DNA of 64,000 nt, from assembly GCA_046295175.1 (NCBI GenBank), contig JBKBNY010000001.1, positions 806,001-870,000 of the forward strand, read 5' to 3'. Shown piece by piece: positions 17,397 through 26,161 of this stretch (positions are counted from its first letter, which is position 1; every line of letters starts with the position of its first letter). The notes under the pieces were generated by a model. That model was given only the letters and a program-made list of their open reading frames with translations, searched no databases and had not been told where the DNA came from. The stretch is from JALOLV01 sp046295175. Lineage in GTDB: Bacteria; Bacteroidota; Bacteroidia; Cytophagales; Spirosomataceae. The translations under genes were made by a program, and so were the position numbers.

Positions 17397-17432
17397 ACTC
17401 ACCCCCAGCCCCTCTCCCAACGGAAAGGGGAG
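17397..17432. repeat. Solo copy of the CCTCACCC palindromic repeat family
   Basis: ACTCACCCCCAGCCCCTCTC followed by CCAACGGAAAGGGGAG forms a CCCCTCTCC/GGAAAGGGG hairpin with one mismatch. The CTCACCC-N-CCCCTCTCC order is the same as in the repeats around the DUF559 cassette in mnmE. Confidence 0.65.
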
Positions 17433-17440
17433 TTTGATAT

Positions 17441-17683
17441 ATGAAGCTAAAAATACTTTGTTTTGGGATTACAAGAGATATAATCGGGCAATTTGAATAC
17501 GAATTAGAATTGACCGATGGAGCATCAGTTGCAGATTTGAAGGTTATTTTAAATGATAAATTTCCGAGTTTTAAGAAGTTGACGTCATTGCGAATTGCCC
17601 TCAATACCGAATATGCTCAGGATACTGACATGTTGAAACCAAATGACGAAATCGTGCTGATTCCGCCAGTGAGTGGTGGATAA
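17441..17683 (+). CDS. moaD: MoaD/ThiS-family sulfur carrier protein
   Basis: 80 residues with a beta-grasp fold ending in PPVSGG. The C-terminal Gly-Gly is the site adenylated by MoaB/MoeB-type enzymes and converted to thiocarboxylate. Length and sequence (MKLKILCFGITRDIIGQ, VADLKVILNDKFP, NDEIVLIPPVSGG) fit MoaD, the small subunit of molybdopterin synthase, better than ThiS. No other molybdenum-cofactor gene is in the window, so the assignment rests on sequence alone. It starts eight bases after a REP-like repeat, downstream of the glycosyltransferase gene. Confidence 0.8.
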   Translation: MKLKILCFGITRDIIGQFEYELELTDGASVADLKVILNDKFPSFKKLTSLRIALNTEYAQDTDMLKPNDEIVLIPPVSGG

Positions 17684-17688
17684 AATGG

Positions 17689-17797
17689 GTTTGTGAGTTT
17701 ATAAGTTCAACAGTTTGGAATTCAAGGTTCAAAAGAGCGAGAACATAAAACTCATAAACAATCAAACTCTAAACTAAAAACAACCAAACTCACAAAC
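17689..17797. repeat. Inverted repeat in the moaD-terC spacer
   Basis: GTTTGTGAGTTT (17689-17700) is perfectly complementary to AAACTCACAAAC (17786-17797), with looser AAACTC/GAGTTT sequence inside. It occupies most of the 259-base spacer upstream of terC. Confidence 0.5.
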
Positions 17798-17942
17798 ATT
17801 CATCAAGAAAAGTATCTTGGAGAATTGCTCAAAATCGCCATTTATCACGAATATTTTTGGGATTCAGTCTCGAAAATCATAGTTTTGCCCCATCATTTTA
17901 AATATTTACATAAAAGAACAGCACATTTATTAAAATACCTTT

Positions 17943-18698
17943 ATGCAAGAATTATTAACAACCGCAGCTCTTACAAGTATTGTTACGCTTACTCTCCTCG
18001 AAATCGTTCTGGGGGTAGATAACATCATTTTCGTTTCGATTATAGCTGGTAAATTACCAAGTGCCGAACAGAAAAAAGCCCGCAACATCGGTTTGATAAT
18101 GGCCATGGGTATCCGTATCGGGTTGCTTTTTGTACTCGGATGGATTCTGAGCCTTCAAAACGATTTATTCAATCTCCAAGACATAGGCATACCTTGGAAC
18201 ATGGGCTTTAGTGGCAAAGACATCATTTTATTGATTGGTGGTTTGTTTTTATTGTACAAATCGACTTCTGAGATTCACCAAAAACTCGAAGGACACGAAG
18301 AAAACGTAAGTGGTAGCAAAAAAACATCGAAGTTATCTAAAGCCATCCTCGATATTACAGTTATCAATATCATTTTCTCGATTGACTCTATCATCACAGC
18401 AGTAGGATTGACCAATGTTATTCCAGTTATGGCCGTATCGGTTGTGCTTTCTACACTCGCTATGTTGCTATTTGCGGGTAGTGTTGGTAGTTTTGTAGAG
18501 AAACACCCAACTGTCAAGATGTTAGCTTTAGCCTTCTTAGTAATGATTGGTACACTCCTCATTGCCGAGGCCTTCAAAGTACACGTACCTAAAGGTTATA
18601 TTTATTTTGCAATGGCTTTCTCTTTCTTGGTCGAGATGCTCAATATTCGTATGCGTAAAGCAGCTAAACCCGTTGATTTACACGACGAGATAAAATAA
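17943..18698 (+). CDS. TerC-family integral membrane protein
   Basis: 251 residues with about seven hydrophobic segments. The TerC signature is clear: LLEIVLGVDNIIFVSIIAG near the N-terminus and, in the second half, INIIFSIDSIITAVG, each with a membrane-embedded acidic residue. Members (TerC, YkoY, Alx) are inner-membrane proteins linked to manganese export or metal homeostasis and, in some operons, tellurite resistance. No other ter gene is present, so manganese/metal export is the more likely role, but this is inference. Start ATG 17943 follows an AT-rich spacer. Confidence 0.85.
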   Translation: MQELLTTAALTSIVTLTLLEIVLGVDNIIFVSIIAGKLPSAEQKKARNIGLIMAMGIRIGLLFVLGWILSLQNDLFNLQDIGIPWNMGFSGKDIILLIGGLFLLYKSTSEIHQKLEGHEENVSGSKKTSKLSKAILDITVINIIFSIDSIITAVGLTNVIPVMAVSVVLSTLAMLLFAGSVGSFVEKHPTVKMLALAFLVMIGTLLIAEAFKVHVPKGYIYFAMAFSFLVEMLNIRMRKAAKPVDLHDEIK

Positions 18699-18703
18699 TA
18701 TTG

Positions 18704-18737
18704 CCTCACCCTAAATCCCTCTCCCGACGGAGAGGGA
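18704..18737. repeat. Solo copy of the CCTCACCC palindromic repeat family
   Basis: CCTCACCC is followed by a perfect 9-bp hairpin, TCCCTCTCC (18716-18724) with 18729-18737. Same family as the repeats in mnmE and at 17397; here it fills the terC-plsC gap and could also act as a transcription-attenuating hairpin. Confidence 0.65.
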
Positions 18738-18750
18738 CTTTACTTCTTAC

Positions 18751-19497
18751 ATGAAGAAACTACTCCTTATCATCTACAATATTTGGTGTGCGTTTTGGTT
18801 TATTGGGTTATTTTTATTGATGTTTCCGTTTGTATTCATCTTTTTACAGCGGAAAGAATGGCACATTTATGCCCATAGAATGAATTATTATTGGGGGCAA
18901 TTATTCTTCCCGATTGCATTTATTCCCATCAAAATCAAATACGAATTCACGCCCGACCAAAAACAAGCCTACGTATTTGTGGCCAATCATTTTGCTTACT
19001 TAGACATTGCGGTGGTGAGCACCATCACCAAAAACTTCTTTGCATTTGTGGGCAAAAGTTCGGTAAAAAAAGTGCCGCTTTTCGGGTATATGTTTGCCAA
19101 GCTGCATATACAGGTTGATAGAGGCGATAAGAGTAGTCGGACAAAATCACTTCTCAGAAGTGTGAAAGCCCTACAAAGCGGACGAAGTATTTTTATCATG
19201 CCCGAAGGCGGAATCATTACGACTGATTTCCCGAAAATGCACCTTCCGTTCAAAGATGGGGCTTTTGTAATGGCCGTCGAAAACCAAGTGCCAATCGTAC
19301 CTGTTTCGCTGTTGAATCTTTACGAATTAAATCCTGCCAACTTACTACATTGGGGAACCGCCCACGTGATTGTGCATAAACCCATCGAAACCAAAGGACT
19401 TACCAAACAAAACGTAGAAGAACTCAAACAAAAGGTTTATGAGGTTATTCAGCCCGCTTTAGATGAGTATGCTGCGAGGCAGAAAAGCGTTTTATAA
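18751..19497 (+). CDS. plsC: 1-acyl-sn-glycerol-3-phosphate acyltransferase
   Basis: 248 residues with an N-terminal membrane anchor (LLLIIYNIWCAFWFIGLFLL) and the acyltransferase motifs I-III: NHFAYLD (~residue 77), the GKSSVKKVPLFGY/DRGDK segment and FIMPEGG (~150). PlsC acylates lysophosphatidate to phosphatidate in phospholipid synthesis, at the inner membrane. It could be an isoform for another lyso-lipid (for example ornithine lipid), as several PlsC-like proteins are common in the phylum. It follows terC by 52 bases, across a palindromic repeat, and precedes glycerol kinase, which supplies glycerol 3-phosphate. Confidence 0.85.
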   Translation: MKKLLLIIYNIWCAFWFIGLFLLMFPFVFIFLQRKEWHIYAHRMNYYWGQLFFPIAFIPIKIKYEFTPDQKQAYVFVANHFAYLDIAVVSTITKNFFAFVGKSSVKKVPLFGYMFAKLHIQVDRGDKSSRTKSLLRSVKALQSGRSIFIMPEGGIITTDFPKMHLPFKDGAFVMAVENQVPIVPVSLLNLYELNPANLLHWGTAHVIVHKPIETKGLTKQNVEELKQKVYEVIQPALDEYAARQKSVL

Positions 19498-19597
19498 TTT
19501 ACTCTTTATTAAATTCTATTTATTCTTGTTTTAATCCTTGCAAATCAACCCAAACAAAGTATAAATTGCAGCTACAAAACCATAATCTATTAAATCT

Positions 19598-21094
19598 ATG
19601 AAATACGTTGCAGCAATTGACCAAGGTACAACCAGTACACGTTGTATTATTTTTGATAAAAAAGGAAATATTGTATCGGTCGGACAAAAAGAACACGAGC
19701 AGATTTATCCGAAACCAGGCTGGGTAGAGCATAATCCAGATGAAATCTCAAAAAATACACTCGAAGTCATTGCAAAAGCACGAATCAATAAAAATATCAA
19801 GGTCGAAGACATCGCTGCTTGCGGTATCACCAATCAACGAGAAACTACCGTTGTCTGGAATAAACGCACCGGTAAACCTTACTACAACGCCATCGTCTGG
19901 CAAGATACTCGCGTGGGCGATGTAGTGAATGCCCTCGAAAAATCTCACGGAACGGCTTTCTTCCAAGAACGAACTGGCCTACCGTTGGCTACTTATTTCA
20001 GTGGTTTAAAAATAAAATGGATTTTGGATAATGTGGCGGGGGTGCGAGAAGATGCCGAAAAGGGCGAAGCTATATTCGGCAATATGGATACTTACACCAT
20101 CTGGAATCTGACTGGAGGTGTCAAAGGCGGATTGCACATTACCGATGTTACGAATGCAAGTCGCACTCAATTGATGAATCTTCAAACGGTTTCGTGGGAT
20201 GCCGAATTGGCCCAAATCATGGGGATTCCATTGCAAATGTTGCCCAAAATCGAGCCAAGTAGTAAGGTTTATGGCACAATCGAATCAGATGCTATGAAAG
20301 GCGTTCCGTTGGCAGGCGTTCTGGGCGACCAGCAAGCAGCATTGGTCGGACAAACTTGTTATCAACCAGGCGAAGCAAAAAATACCTACGGAACAGGTTG
20401 TTTTATGTTGATGAATACGGGTACTGAGCTTGTGCCTTCTAAGCACGGATTGCTCACAACTGTTGCATATCAGTTTGAAAATCAGCCAGTTCATTATGCA
20501 CTCGAAGGCTCGGTGGCTATCGCAGGAGCATTGGTTCAGTGGCTACGCGATAATCTCGGAATAATCGAAAAAAGTAGCGATGTACAAACACTCGCCGCAA
20601 CTGTCGAAGACAACGGCGGAGCTTACTTTGTACCAGCATTTTCGGGTTTATATGCTCCTTACTGGAAGAATTCAGCCCGCGGTGTTATTGCAGGATTGAC
20701 TCGATACGTAAATAAAGGGCACATCGCTCGTGCAGTTTTAGAAGCAACTGCCTACCAAACCCGTGATGTATTGGATGCGATGGAGAGTGATTCGGGTATA
20801 GAAATCAGTTCCCTACGTGTAGATGGCGGAATGGTCGTAAACGAATTACTGATGCAGTTTCAGTCAGATATGTTGAACGTACCCGTCATTCGTCCTAAAA
20901 TGATAGAAACCACCGCACTCGGAGCAGCCTATGCCGCAGGCTTGGCCGTTGGCTATTGGTCGAGTCTCGATGACCTTCTCCAAAACTGGGGAGTAGATAA
21001 ACGTTGGAAGCCCAAAATGAAAACCAAACAACGCCGAGAACTCTACAAAGGCTGGAAAAAAGCCGTCAAAAGGTCATTTGATTGGGAGAAGTGA
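19598..21094 (+). CDS. glpK: Glycerol kinase
   Basis: A 498-residue FGGY kinase that phosphorylates glycerol to sn-glycerol 3-phosphate. Glycerol-kinase features are specific: AAIDQGTTSTRCIIFD, EHEQIYPKPGWVEHNP, CGITNQRETTVVWNKRTG, FSGLKIKWILDN, GDQQAALVGQ, KNTYGTGCFMLMNTG and PAFSGLYAPYW. Length is exactly that of the family. There is no adjacent glpF or glpD; the neighbours are plsC upstream and a T9SS-type secreted protein downstream. It is the third FGGY kinase in the window, but far more similar to canonical GlpK than to the pair at 12-15 kb. Confidence 0.95.
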   Translation: MKYVAAIDQGTTSTRCIIFDKKGNIVSVGQKEHEQIYPKPGWVEHNPDEISKNTLEVIAKARINKNIKVEDIAACGITNQRETTVVWNKRTGKPYYNAIVWQDTRVGDVVNALEKSHGTAFFQERTGLPLATYFSGLKIKWILDNVAGVREDAEKGEAIFGNMDTYTIWNLTGGVKGGLHITDVTNASRTQLMNLQTVSWDAELAQIMGIPLQMLPKIEPSSKVYGTIESDAMKGVPLAGVLGDQQAALVGQTCYQPGEAKNTYGTGCFMLMNTGTELVPSKHGLLTTVAYQFENQPVHYALEGSVAIAGALVQWLRDNLGIIEKSSDVQTLAATVEDNGGAYFVPAFSGLYAPYWKNSARGVIAGLTRYVNKGHIARAVLEATAYQTRDVLDAMESDSGIEISSLRVDGGMVVNELLMQFQSDMLNVPVIRPKMIETTALGAAYAAGLAVGYWSSLDDLLQNWGVDKRWKPKMKTKQRRELYKGWKKAVKRSFDWEK

Positions 21095-21169
21095 AACCAT
21101 TAAATAAAAAACTGATTTTTTCTATCTATTTCGTTAATTGTTATCGTTTAATATGTAGAAATTTGTATC

Positions 21170-23173
21170 ATGGCAAAATATCGCTTCATAATTCTACTTA
21201 TCATTTCTTCGATTGCAGTTAATGCTCAAAATCTTTGCACTAACCCGCCATCTGGAAGTGCTACTGGGGGATTTACCCTTTCGGCAGCTTCTATTTGTGT
21301 GGGGCAAAGTATTACTTTGACCGATAATTCTGGAGGTACAAACGTGAGATACGTCTATGATTATCGTGGAGAATCGGCGAGCCAGCTTAATGGGGTTACC
21401 TCTACAACTAATCCTTATGTTGTTGATGGTACATTTACCATCTTACAATACGGCAAAAAAGGAACTCAAGATATGTATGCTTGTAAGGTTGTTACGGTAC
21501 GAACAGATAATACACCCAAATTTAGTTCAACGCCTTGTAACGACCGACTTGAAATAATTATCCCCAACGACCCAGCGAATAACTTTGATTCTTATCGTGT
21601 TGATTGGGGAGATGGCAATCCTGCAGAAGTAGTAACCACTCTCCCCTTTCAAAGAGTCAAGAGTTCTTTAACTTTTCCAAGAACAATTAAGGTAGAAGGT
21701 GTCTATAATTCGATTCCTGCTTGCTCTGCTCCAGTAGGTATTGTTATCCCACTTCTCGTACCATCAGCAAGTGGTATTAATCTATTAAGTCATCCAAATA
21801 TTAGTAAATTAGAACTAAAAACAGCATCATCGGCAGAGCTAACAATTACTGGTAGTTACGAAGGAAATGGATATAATTTATTCATGACTGAGAGAGGGCA
21901 ACCTTACCCTTCATCTCCAAAACAAACCGGAATAAAGCCTGGCACATTTACAATAGCAATTCCTGATACCAATAAATCTTATTGTTTCCAAATTTCAAAG
22001 CCTATCCTGTGTGGAATTGAAATCTCGGCTGAGATTTGCACCGCAGTGCTACAATCAGTAAATCCTGTAAATAAAACTAATGTAATCAATTGGGTTTCTT
22101 ACCCTACACAAATGACGGGCATCATCAACGAGCCAATCTTTGGGCGTTTCCTAACATCTAATTCAAGACTTGTAAAAAAAGAGAATAGCTCTACACTTCC
22201 AAAAATCCCAGTGAATGGTACTACCTACACCGATTCTCCTATTGATTGCTCTAAAAAATACTGCTATCGTTTAGAGGTGTCAACCCAAGGTCAACTCTAT
22301 TATTATAATTTTACCGGTGTCAGTTTATCTAAAGAAATATGTATCGACAGGAAGTCTTTTAATCCCCCACCGATAACCGATGCAACAGTATCTGTACTGA
22401 ACAATAAAATTGATATAAACTATACGGATAATAGTGGATGGAGTTTACAAAAAATCAGGTATCGCCTTCTACGAGAAAATAGTGGCAATTTTTCAGCAAT
22501 TGATAGTGTGAATACCCCAGCTACAAACCTAAAAGATTTACAAGCTACCCCCGACCAGCAATCATATTGTTACAAAGTTGGCTACTTTGATGAATGTGGT
22601 AGCTACTCTCAATTGTCGCCACCTTTCTGTTCAATATTCTTGAAAGAAGACCCTACCAATAGCTTAACTTGGACTCCAAATTCACCTTTTGCAGCAAGTA
22701 ATATTACTAATTATGAACTCATTCCATTCGATGAAGTTACTAATGCTCCACTTTCCGCAATAACATTATCGGCGACTCCAACAAACTACACTCCCAACTT
22801 GAGTAATTTTCAGGATGAAGCCAAGTTTGTAATTAGAACTACTTCTAATACTGGCAAAATTTCAAATTCGAATATAGTTTCAATACCGATTAAACCCTTA
22901 ATTCTTGTGCCTGAAGCCTTCACTCCTAACGGAGACGGAATAAATGACGAATTCAAAGTAGTCGGCACACTACGACGGGTCACAGATTTTGAAATGAGTA
23001 TTTATAATCGTTGGGGAACAGAAGTATTTAGAACTATGGATAAAGATACTCCTTGGGACGGGAAGTTAGGAGGTGCTGATATACCCACAGGTTTGTATAT
23101 TTATAAAATAAAATCGAAATTTAGCACCGGAATTGAAGTTGATAAAAAGGGTAGTATTCTACTTATGAGATGA
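21170..23173 (+). CDS. Secreted PKD-like protein with gliding-motility (T9SS type B) C-terminal domain
   Basis: 667 residues: signal peptide MAKYRFIILLIISSIAVNAQ, then Cys-containing beta-rich repeats with a PKD-like segment (SYRVDWGDGNPAEVVTT), then fibronectin-like modules, then a C-terminal gliding-motility domain: VPEAFTPNGDGINDEFKV, MSIYNRWGTEVF, WDGKLGGADIPTGLYIYKI. That domain directs secretion by the type IX system and is found on large surface proteins and SprB-like adhesins. The passenger has no enzyme motif that I can see; a structural or adhesive role is likely. The next gene starts four bases after its stop, so the two are co-transcribed, tying it to the polysaccharide locus. Confidence 0.82.
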   Translation: MAKYRFIILLIISSIAVNAQNLCTNPPSGSATGGFTLSAASICVGQSITLTDNSGGTNVRYVYDYRGESASQLNGVTSTTNPYVVDGTFTILQYGKKGTQDMYACKVVTVRTDNTPKFSSTPCNDRLEIIIPNDPANNFDSYRVDWGDGNPAEVVTTLPFQRVKSSLTFPRTIKVEGVYNSIPACSAPVGIVIPLLVPSASGINLLSHPNISKLELKTASSAELTITGSYEGNGYNLFMTERGQPYPSSPKQTGIKPGTFTIAIPDTNKSYCFQISKPILCGIEISAEICTAVLQSVNPVNKTNVINWVSYPTQMTGIINEPIFGRFLTSNSRLVKKENSSTLPKIPVNGTTYTDSPIDCSKKYCYRLEVSTQGQLYYYNFTGVSLSKEICIDRKSFNPPPITDATVSVLNNKIDINYTDNSGWSLQKIRYRLLRENSGNFSAIDSVNTPATNLKDLQATPDQQSYCYKVGYFDECGSYSQLSPPFCSIFLKEDPTNSLTWTPNSPFAASNITNYELIPFDEVTNAPLSAITLSATPTNYTPNLSNFQDEAKFVIRTTSNTGKISNSNIVSIPIKPLILVPEAFTPNGDGINDEFKVVGTLRRVTDFEMSIYNRWGTEVFRTMDKDTPWDGKLGGADIPTGLYIYKIKSKFSTGIEVDKKGSILLMR

Positions 23174-23176
23174 TTT

Positions 23177-24616
23177 ATGATAAAAACTATATTTAAAACA
23201 ACCTTATTATTGATAGTTTTACACCATGTAAACGCACAACTTATTAAAAATCCGAAAGCGTTTGTTAGTGCAGGCGTTTTTCTATCTACATCAAATCAAA
23301 ATCCATTTTGGATACGTTCTAATCAGTATGGCATTGTGCCTTTAGAATCTCAAGTTTTACAACTAAGAGGAGGCTATAAAACTGAGTATGACTCTACAAA
23401 GAATATTGAAACCCATAAGTTAAAAAAGAAATTTGACTATGCTTTCGGAGCAGAATTGGTTGGAAATATCGGGAATGCTAATCAGTTTATCATCCCAGAA
23501 GCTTATTTCAAAACAAGACTTGGTGCCTTTGAGTTCTACGCTGGTCGCCGTCGTGAAATAGTAGGGTTAGTTGATACACTACTTACTTCGGGGTCTTACA
23601 TTTGGTCAGGGAATGCTCTACCAATACCCAAAATACAGATTTCAATACCTAATTATACGTCAATTCTTGGCAAAGGGTTAGTCTCAATCAAGGGTACATT
23701 TGCTCATGGGTGGTTTGAAAATAACAGACCTTTCACAAAACACGTTAAGTTACACCAGAAGAGTTTCTACGGAAAATTAGGAAGAGACAACTGGAAAATG
23801 AATTTTTATGGTGGATTTAACCACAACGTTCAATGGGGGGGAGAATCTCCATTTTATTCTATAAATGGAAAATTACCTGACGGATTTAGAAACTATATAC
23901 ATGTCTTACTTGGAACAAGAGGGGCTATTACTAACAGCCCCGAAAACTTCGATTTCGATTCTAATAGAGTAGGTAACCATCTCGGCACAATAGACCTTGG
24001 GGTTTCATTTAAATTTAAAAAAAACACCATCTTAGTTTATCGGCAAAATATTTACGAGGATGGTTCTTTATTTTATTTGAATAACATAAATGATGGATTA
24101 AATGGTATTAGCATAAATTTAAGTAATAAAGTCATCAAAAAATTAAATTTTGAGTTTCTCAATACTTTTAACCAAGGCGGGAATGAGTTTAAATTAATTG
24201 ATGGAGCTCCACCCGAGCTAAGAGGAAGCGACAGCTATTTTAATAACGCACAATTTGCCGATGGATGGTCCTACAATTTTAAAACAATTGGTACACCACT
24301 TATCCTTTCTGCATATGAACTCGAAAATACCAAAAATGTCATATTCACGAAATACAATCGAACTCAAGCCTTTTCTTTCTCATCAATCGCAGAATTAAAT
24401 GCAATTACCTTCTTTGTGAGATTATCCCATTTTACAAACCTTGGCTCTTACACAGAAACAGTTCCCAGGAAAACTTCAAACTCTTTTTGGCTTAACCTTA
24501 AAAACAAAGTCCCTTACAAGAATATCTTTTTCACCCTAAGTCTCAATTATGAAAGCACCAGCGGTAAAAAAAATATACTTGGCACTTTTTTCTCTGCAAA
24601 CCGTATAATAAAATGA
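23177..24616 (+). CDS. Capsule assembly Wzi-family outer-membrane protein
   Basis: 479 residues with a signal peptide (FKTTLLLIVLHHVNAQ) and alternating beta-strand sequence ending in an aromatic-poor strand. I recognise the Wzi-family pattern: STSNQNPFWIRSNQYGIVP near the N-terminus, GAFEFYAGRRRE, and later YRQNIYEDGSLFYLNNINDG. Wzi is an 18-stranded outer-membrane barrel that anchors and orders capsule or exopolysaccharide on the cell surface. Its place directly before the initiating sugar-phosphate transferase supports that job. Co-transcribed with the T9SS-type gene upstream. Confidence 0.78.
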   Translation: MIKTIFKTTLLLIVLHHVNAQLIKNPKAFVSAGVFLSTSNQNPFWIRSNQYGIVPLESQVLQLRGGYKTEYDSTKNIETHKLKKKFDYAFGAELVGNIGNANQFIIPEAYFKTRLGAFEFYAGRRREIVGLVDTLLTSGSYIWSGNALPIPKIQISIPNYTSILGKGLVSIKGTFAHGWFENNRPFTKHVKLHQKSFYGKLGRDNWKMNFYGGFNHNVQWGGESPFYSINGKLPDGFRNYIHVLLGTRGAITNSPENFDFDSNRVGNHLGTIDLGVSFKFKKNTILVYRQNIYEDGSLFYLNNINDGLNGISINLSNKVIKKLNFEFLNTFNQGGNEFKLIDGAPPELRGSDSYFNNAQFADGWSYNFKTIGTPLILSAYELENTKNVIFTKYNRTQAFSFSSIAELNAITFFVRLSHFTNLGSYTETVPRKTSNSFWLNLKNKVPYKNIFFTLSLNYESTSGKKNILGTFFSANRIIK

Positions 24617-24662
24617 CATGTAATTTATCTTGATTTTGTTAGCTTAAGTTATTAATATTATC

Positions 24663-24670
24663 TATATTTG
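24663..24670 (+). promoter_or_regulatory. Bacteroidota -7 box (TATATTTG) before the initiating transferase
   Basis: TATATTTG fits TAnnTTTG and lies 25 bases before the ATG at 24695. An upstream TTTTG at 24634-24638 is at a longer than usual spacing, so the -33 element is doubtful. Confidence 0.45.
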
Positions 24671-24694
24671 ATTGGTAATCATAAATTTACGCCC

Positions 24695-26065
24695 ATGAAG
24701 TTTAGACGCTCTACACTCTTTACACCATTAAGTCTATTAGGTGACACTACGTGCCTAATTCTCTCCTTTTTTTTAGGATACTATTTTAGATTTGGCAACT
24801 TAGAGAATTCTCTTACATCGCCATACTTACTTCTATATTTAGCAATGAATGCTTTTTGGTTTTTACTTTTACTCATCGTAAAACCATTCAACGAGTCACG
24901 GGTAACATTTAATTTTTTTAAATTAACTTATAAATTCATCATAATTTTATCTTTGCACATAGCATTAGTTGCCATGTTTTGGGTATTTGTAAAGGGCTCC
25001 GAAATCTCACGTTTACATTTACTTTACACATATATTCTGACATTCGTACTTGGTATCATATTTAGAGGAATAGGAGTATATCTTTTGAAATACCTCAGGA
25101 TACAAGGCTTCAATATTCGTAGATACGCCATTTTAGGCTATGGAGAACTATCAAAAACAATTTTTAGCTATTATCAAAATCACCCAGAAATGGGTTACGA
25201 GTTCCATGGCTACTATGATGTAAACTCAACGAATTCTAAAGTAGATACTATTGAAAACCTCAATAACAAAATACTTGACAACAGTATAGATTATATATAT
25301 TGCTGCTTACCATACGTTGATAATCAAACATTAAAAGAAATTATAGCAATTGCTGAATTTAAAAAATGTCAAGTTAAATTATTGATGGACTTTAGAGGTT
25401 TTGCCACAAAAGGAATTAGTGTAGAATATCATGATTATCTTCCAATCATCAACGTACACACATCACCATTTTCTGACCCAAAAGTACTTTTCATAAAAAG
25501 GGTCTTCGATATTTGCTTCTCCTTCACAGCTATCATTACCCTAACTCCCGTTTATCTATTAATCGCAATAATTACAAAACTTACATCTAAAGGTCCAGTC
25601 ATTTATTCACAAGAACGTGTGGGACAGTGGGGAAAGCCTTTTAAAATATATAAGTTTAGAAGTATGTACACCAATGCCGAAAGTGATACCCCTAAACTTT
25701 CACAAGGGAAAAATGATAATAGAATAACTCCATGGGGTCGCTTTATGAGAAAAACAAGACTTGATGAACTACCACAGTTTTTCAATGTTTTAAAAGGAGA
25801 TATGTCAATAGTTGGTCCAAGACCAGAAAGACAATATTTTATAGACCAAATAGTTCTGGAAGAACCAGAATATACAAAACTGCTATCTCTTAAACCTGGT
25901 ATTACTTCGATAGGTCAAGTAGAGTACGGATATGCATCTAATGTACAAGAAATGATTGATAGATTTAAAATTGATGTCCAATACCTCTCAAACAAATCAA
26001 TCAAAACTGATATTGAGGTAATTATACAAACAATCAAGGTAATGACTTTAGGAAAAGGCAAATAA
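24695..26065 (+). CDS. Undecaprenyl-phosphate sugar phosphotransferase (polyprenyl glycosylphosphotransferase)
   Basis: 456 residues from ATG 24695; the TTG at 24668 is rejected because it lies in a TATATTTG promoter box. Four N-terminal membrane helices are followed by a CoA-binding-like domain (YAILGYGELSKTIFSYY), a fifth helix (FDICFSFTAIITLTPVYLLI) and the catalytic bacterial sugar transferase domain: GPVIYSQERVGQWGKPF, YKFRSM, TRLDELPQFFNVLKGDMS and VGPRPE. It transfers a sugar 1-phosphate from a UDP-sugar to undecaprenyl phosphate, the first step of repeat-unit assembly at the inner membrane. It is the committing enzyme for the polysaccharide made by the genes that follow. Confidence 0.92.
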   Translation: MKFRRSTLFTPLSLLGDTTCLILSFFLGYYFRFGNLENSLTSPYLLLYLAMNAFWFLLLLIVKPFNESRVTFNFFKLTYKFIIILSLHIALVAMFWVFVKGSEISRLHLLYTYILTFVLGIIFRGIGVYLLKYLRIQGFNIRRYAILGYGELSKTIFSYYQNHPEMGYEFHGYYDVNSTNSKVDTIENLNNKILDNSIDYIYCCLPYVDNQTLKEIIAIAEFKKCQVKLLMDFRGFATKGISVEYHDYLPIINVHTSPFSDPKVLFIKRVFDICFSFTAIITLTPVYLLIAIITKLTSKGPVIYSQERVGQWGKPFKIYKFRSMYTNAESDTPKLSQGKNDNRITPWGRFMRKTRLDELPQFFNVLKGDMSIVGPRPERQYFIDQIVLEEPEYTKLLSLKPGITSIGQVEYGYASNVQEMIDRFKIDVQYLSNKSIKTDIEVIIQTIKVMTLGKGK

Positions 26066-26161
26066 ACCATTAAATAAAATTCTTTCTTTTTTCATTAATA
26101 ATTCAATTCCGCCAGTTACTTTTACATTAAAGATTTTGAAACTTATTAAAACTTAATAGAA

